DNA of 64,000 nucleotides. It comes from Ascaphus truei (Eukaryota > Chordata > Amphibia > Anura > Ascaphidae). Numbering within the stretch: the stretch's first letter is position 1; every line of letters starts with the position of its first letter. Positions 56,796-64,000 of the stretch are shown here, piece by piece. The stretch is from the NCBI GenBank assembly GCA_036426205.1, contig CM071570.1, forward strand, positions 76,187,691-76,251,690, given 5' to 3'. The notes beneath the pieces were generated by a model, which was not told the origin of the DNA, did not search any database, and saw only the letters and a list, made by a program, of their open reading frames with translations. Both the position numbers and the translations under genes were made by a program.

Positions 56796-58689
56796 GGCCT
56801 GTCTGATCCCCCCAGCTGTTGCTAGGTGACAAGACTCCAGGGAACAAATTGCACTGCTCAAACATACCAAATACCTATGTAAACATTAAAGATAAGTAGG
56901 ATAATGTCGATTATAGCATACATATTTAATTCACCTGAATATGAGCACCACTTTTTTAGATTGCTGGTCCCTGATTTTTTTACAAACCTTCCATGTGAAA
57001 TTAGATTGCAGTTTTACAGTGAGACCTTTCGCTAAAACTTGTTTGTTAGTTGGACCTCTGGGATTTTATTCCATTAGTGAACTCTGCACAAAATATTTCA
57101 AGGAATGTTTACTTCATCTTATTACTCTGCATTATTCATCTCATCAGATTCCTGATAGTTAAATTAATTCAATCAGTCTGTGGGGAAAGTTATTTTGGCA
57201 AAAGAAAATGATTTATCTCGTCTGAAGTCTGAGGGGGAAAGGTTCTGACTGCAATTGAAGAAAAGGAAGAGATATTCTAATTGGATTTAAATTTCAGAAA
57301 AATTTGACCTATACTGTAATTCTTGTTCTATACTGTATAAACTGCCTACTTTTTCTGGTTTTGTTATATTGCTATATTAACTAGCATAATTTCATTTCTA
57401 ACCTGAAACTTCTATAAGCTTAATTTAACTGTGCGTACACAGTTTTATGGAAATATCTGTAACCTCTACTACACCTCCTATAAATTGCTTTAAGGTAATA
57501 TAATATTATGAAGTACTGCACACTTCATACAGTGTGTAAAGCCTACTAATGCTATTGCGGCTGTCCAAATTGTTTTAACTCCCATTGCACATTCCAAACA
57601 GAATAATAACACTGTTTTAGGAAAGGATTAGTTGCTCCACTGAGATGGATTACACATAATCATTCACACATGGTGAGGATGGGCACTTTCACTGTTGTTT
57701 TGATTTTGTTATTGGTTTTGATTGTAAAAAAAAATGTGTTTTGGTTCTAAAATAGTTACGTTTTTTGGGTGTGGATTTGGTTTTGTGGAAACTCTATTTT
57801 TTATTTTTACAAATTGATGGAAAACATTTTAAATAAGCAGTAAAAACATAGAAAGCATTAAAGAAATACTTAAAATACAAAATAACAAAAGCAGTTAGAA
57901 TATGTAAATAATACTGTATAACTGAAAAACTGCAAATAACTTTAAAAGATACAGCGAGAAATACCCAAGTATTACATTCAAATGGTGTCAGTTAGCAACA
58001 AGGAGGGCCTCCTTCTTTTAATATGTACTCTACTAGGGTAACTTGTAAGAAACCCCCGATGGCCACCATATTCCAGAACCCACCTGCCCTGGCAGCTTAG
58101 CCTCGGGAGAAGCTGCAGTCATAAATGTCTGGCCTCCCCAGATGTTCAACCCAACTCAAAAGTTGCCCCTTTGTTAACCCAAAGTCACAGTGGTGTGTAA
58201 TGTTTGCATACACTATGTGGAGGCCCGGTATGTGACGTCTATACCTATGTACAATGATAACACAATTCAATATGATTGTGAGTTTGTGAGCAACAACTAA
58301 CTTCTCTTGATCAACCAGGTCACAGACTGGTATACATGTATAGTAGGCCCAATGTTTGATTCTCAATAAGGTATGGGTCTCTCTCTTTTATTATGAGGTG
58401 TATGGTAAAGCACTTTTGGTTTAGGACTTTTGCCAACAAACTGAAATACATACTGAAGATAGTAAGACTAAATATACAAATTAAAAGACCAAAGATATGA
58501 ATGAAGACTGAATATTTGAGCAATGAAGATTGGTGATCTACCGCTCAATATTGTTTTAAGCCCCGTCACAATCTTTTATTCTGCAGTATGGGGCTCTCTT
58601 TTCATTTGAAGAGTATGCCATACTGAAAGGGGCTTTTGAATCAGGAAATGATACCAATACTATCAAATACATTACTCGCCGGAGGCGCA
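56796..58689. other. AT-rich stretch, no gene recognised
   Basis: No domain-bearing frame on either strand. Confidence 0.35.
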
Positions 58690-58775
58690 TGCGCGAGGGC
58701 TAGGGGAATGGATGCGTGAGAGGAGAGCTCCTTCCCCCTCGGCAGTTTAACAGCAATTAAAACACGCAAAAACCA

Positions 58776-59660
58776 GTGTCTACACTCCAAAAAGTGGAAA
58801 AATACAAATCGGAACCCACAGAGATGCAGTCTAAAGCAAAACCGAGCAAAACCAAGGCCGTTCTAACGACTTATTTCAATAAGTCTGACCCGGCTTGCAC
58901 GCACAGAGCGGGACCCTCTCCGCCGCATGCAGGTTCAGAGTCGGAGGAAGACTACAATATGGGGGACAGTTCAGAACCCCGGTCCACGGAGGCGATGACC
59001 CGAAAGATTATGAGAGAGTTCTGCAATGAACTTAAATCATACATGCACACAGAACTCGCCGACCTCCACAGGGACATTAATGGAATTGGCACCAGAACTG
59101 ATGAAGTAGAAACCCGGTTAGATGCTACAATAAAAGCGGTCCGCAAAAACGAAAAGGTGACTTCCAATCTGCAGGCACAAATTAATGAACTTGCCATTAA
59201 ACAGGAAGATGCGGAAAATCGGGACCGCAGAAATAACATCAGGATGAGGGGGGTCCCCGAAGAAATCGCAGACCCTGAAGAATTCCTTACAAAATGGCTG
59301 ACGAGCCTGTTCCCTGATAGGCCTGAGGCAGATCTTCACCTTGACAGGTGTCATAGGGCCCTCAGGTCAAAACCTCAGCCGAACGACCCCCCAAGGGACA
59401 TCACTGCACACCTGCACTTCTTTAGAATAAAGGAGGCAGTGTGCCAAATTGCGCGTGCCAAGGGCTAGGTGGAGTTTGAAGGAATCAAACTCCTAATATT
59501 CCAAGACCTCTCGCCGACTACCCTACTCAAACGCAAAACCCTTACTCCGGTCACGTATGAAACATATAGGTGGGGGCGGCGGGGCTGTAGGACGGTTCAC
59601 CAAGGTATCGAGGGAAGAAGATCAGGATATTGCTACCCTCTAGTCCATGTAATAGTATAA
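58776..59660 (+). pseudogene. L1-type ORF1 protein, interrupted
   Basis: ORF1p is the RNA-binding chaperone of L1-type elements. The sequence has a basic/disordered N-terminus, a coiled-coil segment (about residues 85-150), an RRM-like domain entered by AENRDRRNNIRMRGVPE (about residues 148-164) and a C-terminal domain containing the DRCHRALRSKP block. TAG at 59466-59468 stops the frame after 230 codons; the same frame continues with recognisable C-terminal sequence (a LLIFQDLSPTTLLKR block) before it decays near 59570. Confidence 0.85.
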
Positions 59661-60639
59661 TTATTATATAATGTATGCAATACAGAGTGCGGCAACCAGT
59701 AAGAGCTGGATATCCTAGACCTTGCCCACTCACCTAGTGATGCCCACCCTATCATTAGATACTTGAGGGGTCCACAGCCGAAACCCCCTTAGCCTATCTT
59801 TCCCCACAAGCTAGCTGCTTAAGCAACAGGATGCCCAGAAACTCAAAATCAATCTTACCCAACTGTCGCATGGTTTCCCTTACCCCAAACATAACAGTTA
59901 AAAGGTTAAAAGGTTTCTCATATCAAGGTTAAAAAAAAAAAAAAAATACACAAAGTTCACACTGGTTATTTTTCCTAAAAATGTCGAGGGGGGTGTCTCC
60001 CCCTTCCCTGGCTATTGCCATGAGGCTGACATGGTATGTCCTGTCTTACTCCAGGACACGCCACAAAGTCCTTTGGGAGGAGCATGCCCAGAATAGCATG
60101 CGGCAGACTGTACAAGGAGTGCAGATAATTGCTTACACTTTGCCCTCCCAACAAGGAAAAGAGTTTCCACAGAGGTCTATGGACCTCCGCTGGATCTCAC
60201 GTTGTTTCTGTCGTTATTGTTCTTTTGTCTCCTTTCCCCCCCCTCCCATTCCTGCCGGATCTGACACGATATCGACGAAGAAAGAAGTAAGACGCCATCT
60301 GTGACCTTCCTGAACCCAGGAACAATCGATGTTGGTAAAGGGTACATGGCACACACATACCACACCCCACGATGCATACTCACAATGCTTATCCAAACCA
60401 CTCGTCATGGGCGTCGGGAGCGAGGGGGGAAAAGAATCGGCCGAAAACGCGACCCCCTCCCCCCCCCAGGTTAAACGAAAGGCAATTTCCCCCCTCCACT
60501 CGTTCACCTTGGACCCCTTTGTCCCCTCCTTTCCTCCCCTCCCCCCCTTCTCCTCTCCCGTCGACATTCAATTTTATCCGCCCCTTCTTTTTTCTTTTTC
60601 CCCTCACCCCCCACTTCTACCCAACCGAACAAGAGGAGG

Positions 60640-61120
60640 AAAGGTGCGTGCACAGATTAACCACAGAAGGCAGGGGATCTTATCCTAGTCCAGGAACCAC
60701 ACTTTAGCTCTAAGAACCCACCGAAAACGAAATACCCTCGACAAGCACTTCCGACAATTTTATACCTCATCCTTACAAAAAAAAGCAAGGGGTAGCTGTG
60801 GGGGGTGGGGTAGCAATCATCTTTCCTAATACAATCGCCCATTCCCACGATGAGAGAGAAAACCTTCAAGACAAAGAGGGAGAACCTAATACCTGTTAGG
60901 CACTAGACACTTATGGCCAAACCTTAATATTTTACCCTAGCATTACAATCATTATATTCCGCCCCCAATAAACACAGAGACCACACAATTTTTCACGGAC
61001 CTTGTCAATGATTTTCAGTGAACCCAGACAGTTCCTGGCCCAAGTGACCAATGTCAGTTAGCAGGTGACTTCAACTTACGTCTTAATCCTCAAATCGATG
61101 TCAGATCGGTGCCCCAGCAC
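60640..61120 (+). pseudogene. L1-type ORF2 endonuclease remnant
   Basis: ILVQEPHF at about 60680-60705 corresponds to the LQETH block of APE-type endonucleases. AGDFNLRLNP at about 61061-61092 corresponds to the GDFN block with the catalytic Asp. They are in different frames. The beginning of ORF2 before 60640 is not recognisable. Confidence 0.6.
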
Positions 61121-62439
61121 AAGCGGTGTATCCTCACTAGGACCTACTCACAAGGCACCATACGCATAGGGTTTGTTTAGTCACACAGAATCACTTACTT
61201 CCCTATTAGATTTACCTAGGCGAGAACATAGCTTACTAATAGGATTTTTCCTACTGATGGATCCCACCCTTCTTTCAACACCACACTCAAAATAATAAAG
61301 CACCCGAACGCGACATACTTATTTATCTCTAGCTGACTGGTTCCAAAAGATCTCCATTCGGGATCAATGATATTGATCATGGCCCTCAGATCCCACCATC
61401 TATAGAGCTGAGGAGCACCAAAAGGGTACACCTGATGAGAGACCCGGCGAGGGAACAAATTGGACGAAACTGAACGAATCCTTCTGAAAGGACCTCCGCG
61501 GGTTTTTCTCTCAGTTCCATCGCAGACCAAATTAAAACAATATTTTTTTGAGACAACACTAGGCCTCTAGTGAGAGTCTCAGCTATCCCTTTGGCAGGCC
61601 ACAAGGCCGACCCGTTAGAGGGCGGTCTAAATGGACTAGCCTCCGAAAAGAAAAACAAAAACCATACGAACTGCCAAACATCCGATTTTCCGTCTACAAT
61701 CTAAATTAAAACAGCTTCAGTGATCATAAACAAAAACAATGCCACAGTATCCTTTAAACTACAACGGAAGATAGATGTTCAAATCGAGGCCTCAACCATC
61801 TGGTTGTTAACTCCAGGCTGACACTTCATTGGAATTGGTCAAAGAGGTGTTTTTTGAATAAAGCGCAACAAGCCAGGATACTATGCTTTTTTCTGCGAAA
61901 AAAATTAAGATCCAAAACTCCCAAACCTAAACTATAAATCAGCCCCCCCATTAGGAATCAAAGCCAGGTTTTTGTCATTTCAGGAACCCTAAAGTCATTG
62001 TAGAAGGAATTCCCAAAAAGTACTACTGACAAAATCTCTATATAGGGGAATAACATAGCGCCGAACTTCGACAGATGAGCACGGGGGGAAATCTTCCTCA
62101 GCCCAACTCATTTTACAACTTAACGATGTTAAAACTGGACGGCCAGAACCGCAGGTTATGTCAGGTAGTAGAGAGGTTTTGGGCAGACTTTGATTTACTT
62201 TAGAAGACCAATTTCTCTATGTATATAACCTGAAACCGATTCGGGATCAGGCCTTCCATGTGGCTTTTCAGGCCATATTCATAAACGGGAGGGACACAGG
62301 TATCCCCCGGGACGCTAAGCGGAGAATCTACAAAGAAGAGATCGAAGTATGAGAAAGTGGACGGCTACAGGCAGAACCAGTCTCGAGATGCCGTCAAGAA
62401 AACTGCCCAAACATATGCTCCAAGACTGTCTTATATCAA

Positions 62440-64000
62440 TAATCCATTAAACTAGGAAAGGATCCCCTAGATTGGTATGTAAGAGGTATAGGCCCATCTC
62501 ATCATCCCCAATACGGACATCAAAATATACGCTAAATTAATTGCCAACGTTTTAAGGTCAGACCCTGACCAGACTAATTCACCCAGATCATTCGTGCTTT
62601 GTTTTATAAGAAAAAAGAAGACTAATGGGACGAATAACATCACGACGAATCAGTGTCTGCTTGACTAGCCAATTCCAAAACACCGTAAAAGTTATGTGTT
62701 AAGATATTCTAGATGCTCGAAAAGGCATTGTGGATAGGATCGCCCCCTACTGGGCACTATTTGAAGACAAATTGAACGTCTGTCATTTGCGTTTCGATAG
62801 TCAATAATCACAGCCATAATGGAACTATACGACAGGACCAAAAGCAGCAGAGTGAACCACAACGGTTTCACCTTCGGGATCCCTTCAAGATAATGCGCAT
62901 TCAGTGGAGAAAAAGGGAAGGGCCCGGGGGGAAAAAGAGAGTGAGAAAAAGGGTGAACGCCAGAGAAAGCATCCTCAGTCCGGAAAGGGAATATGTGGAG
63001 AACCTCCCTACGTCCGAGACGGCACCCCAATATGTACATATGAACTTGGAATCTCTCATCCATGGGAGGGGGATGGATTCCTATGGTAGGGATTCCACTT
63101 GTCGCTCATGGTGTGATTACTACAGACGGGGCGCAGTGCACCAGGTGTACGAGAATGAGGCTATTAGTCACACCAATAACCTATTCCTTTGTGTCCCCCA
63201 TTAATGCGTAAGAGGGATAACGCACCGAGCATTGCCAGGGTCGCCTCGCTGTTGCGCAAGCAGATTATTTGCATCCACAATCCGAGACAATATAGCCAGG
63301 ATTACATAGAACACAATTATAGTCGGACGCACTGGTCCAATCTGAAACCACGTGCAACAGAGGTGATGTTGAGATCGCATGCGCTTACTTAGGGTTGACG
63401 ACAGAATATACCTGTATAATGACAGGAAGATTGTACCTTGATGCACTATTGTCAATTCTGCCATAGAAGCACGGAGGACCCACCTATTGGAGCCGTATTG
63501 GTCACAGCATCTCCACACACTCCCCAATCATCTCAGCCAACGCTGGACATATACAAAAACTGAGTGAACCAATGTAAAACACTATTAATATCAGCATTTT
63601 GGTTATTGGTGTTGCGTTAGAGTAATCCAACCACAGTGACAGAAAACATAAATCAGACGGCCTTACACATCAAATCCCCGAGATGTGCTGAGGAAAAGCT
63701 TATATCATCTTATACACTTCAACTTCCTTAGAACCCACTTCTGACGGGTGGGCAAGTCTAATGCGATGCAAATAATCTGGGGGTGGTTTCTGTCTAGTAT
63801 ACGTCCCGATATGTCTCCTGCGGGGGACGGGGGTATATAGGGAAATATACAAAGCTAACTACCCCAAGCTCATTCGAACCCTGAGAGAAGATCTAAGGCG
63901 CTGGTCAAAATTTAATATATCTTGGATAGGCAAAATATACAGCATAAAGATGAATTTACTCCCACGTATTTTATACCTGTTCCAAACACTCCCAGTACCC
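62440..64000 (+). pseudogene. L1-type ORF2 reverse transcriptase remnant
   Basis: A RPISL-like and DIKIYAKLIAN-like block (about 62485-62550, frames changing) marks the RT start. Further fragments lead to NLLPRILYLFQTLPVP at 63955-64000, which in L1-type elements lies after the RT palm. The YxDD block was not found in a clean frame. Confidence 0.55.

Larger units (their letters stand above)
58690..64000 (+). mobile_element. L1/Tx1-like LINE, running off the window
   Basis: A short 5' part precedes ORF1 (58776) and an eroded ORF2 with endonuclease and RT pieces in the right order. The final bases still encode an ILYLFQTLP block typical of L1-type ORF2. ORF2 is full of stops and frame changes. 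Confidence 0.8.

Noticed and set aside
60214..60707. Overlapping frames in both strands with Pro- and Gly-rich products
   Set aside because: They come from low-complexity C/T-rich sequence in the decayed LINE ORF1-ORF2 interval.

Overview
The window looks like repeat-dense vertebrate DNA, most likely from an amphibian and probably a frog. That is an inference from the mix of mobile elements (BEL/Pao, chromodomain Ty3/gypsy, L2/CR1-type and L1/Tx1-type LINEs, hammerhead-bearing insertions, hAT and other MITEs, long CA repeats). No host protein-coding gene, tRNA or rRNA could be supported. Nearly all recognisable coding sequence is retrotransposon-derived, and every copy is broken by stops, frameshifts or deletions.

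Layout. 1-5951: BEL/Pao LTR element (5' LTR cut by the window edge) with gag and protease but most of pol deleted; it sits inside a LINE remnant (5952-6240). 6660-8130: L2-type LINE relic. 10140-10810 and 11140-11936: two LTR-like blocks on the minus strand. 12616-15720: duplicated blocks, foldbacks and minisatellites. 16042-23315: a complete but dead plus-strand chromovirus with two LTRs, a perfect 5-bp target duplication and a Tf1/sushi-style self-priming signature. It is interrupted by a 397-bp MITE and an 863-bp hammerhead-bearing insertion. 26029-29446: a second, minus-strand gypsy relic. 29779-30400: tandem repeat units. 32615-32974, 34884-35208 and 36384-36786: MITEs. 40317-41005: candidate solo LTR. 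41068-41463: foldback insertion with a 17-bp target duplication. 42302-49830: a nested stack (MITE, then hAT, then a three-copy 1.37-kb tandem array with minisatellites and an assembly gap). 51180-55205: two LINE families. 56305-56795: MITE with GT/CA runs. 58690-64000: L1-like LINE with ORF1 and a badly eroded ORF2 running off the window.

The strongest observations are these. (1) Four or five hammerhead-ribozyme-like cores occur, one inside an insertion flanked by a 115-bp duplication whose second copy is an empty-site control. (2) The gypsy element has a 10-nt complementarity between the predicted transcript start and the bases directly after its 5' LTR. (3) Two MITEs share terminal repeats and have perfect 4-bp target duplications. 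(4) A near-perfect foldback is flanked by a 17-bp duplication. (5) A triple-nested hAT/tandem-array structure is present. Parts of the assembly (about 44.9-48 kb, and possibly 59.7-64 kb) look poorly polished, so some frameshifts may be sequencing errors.
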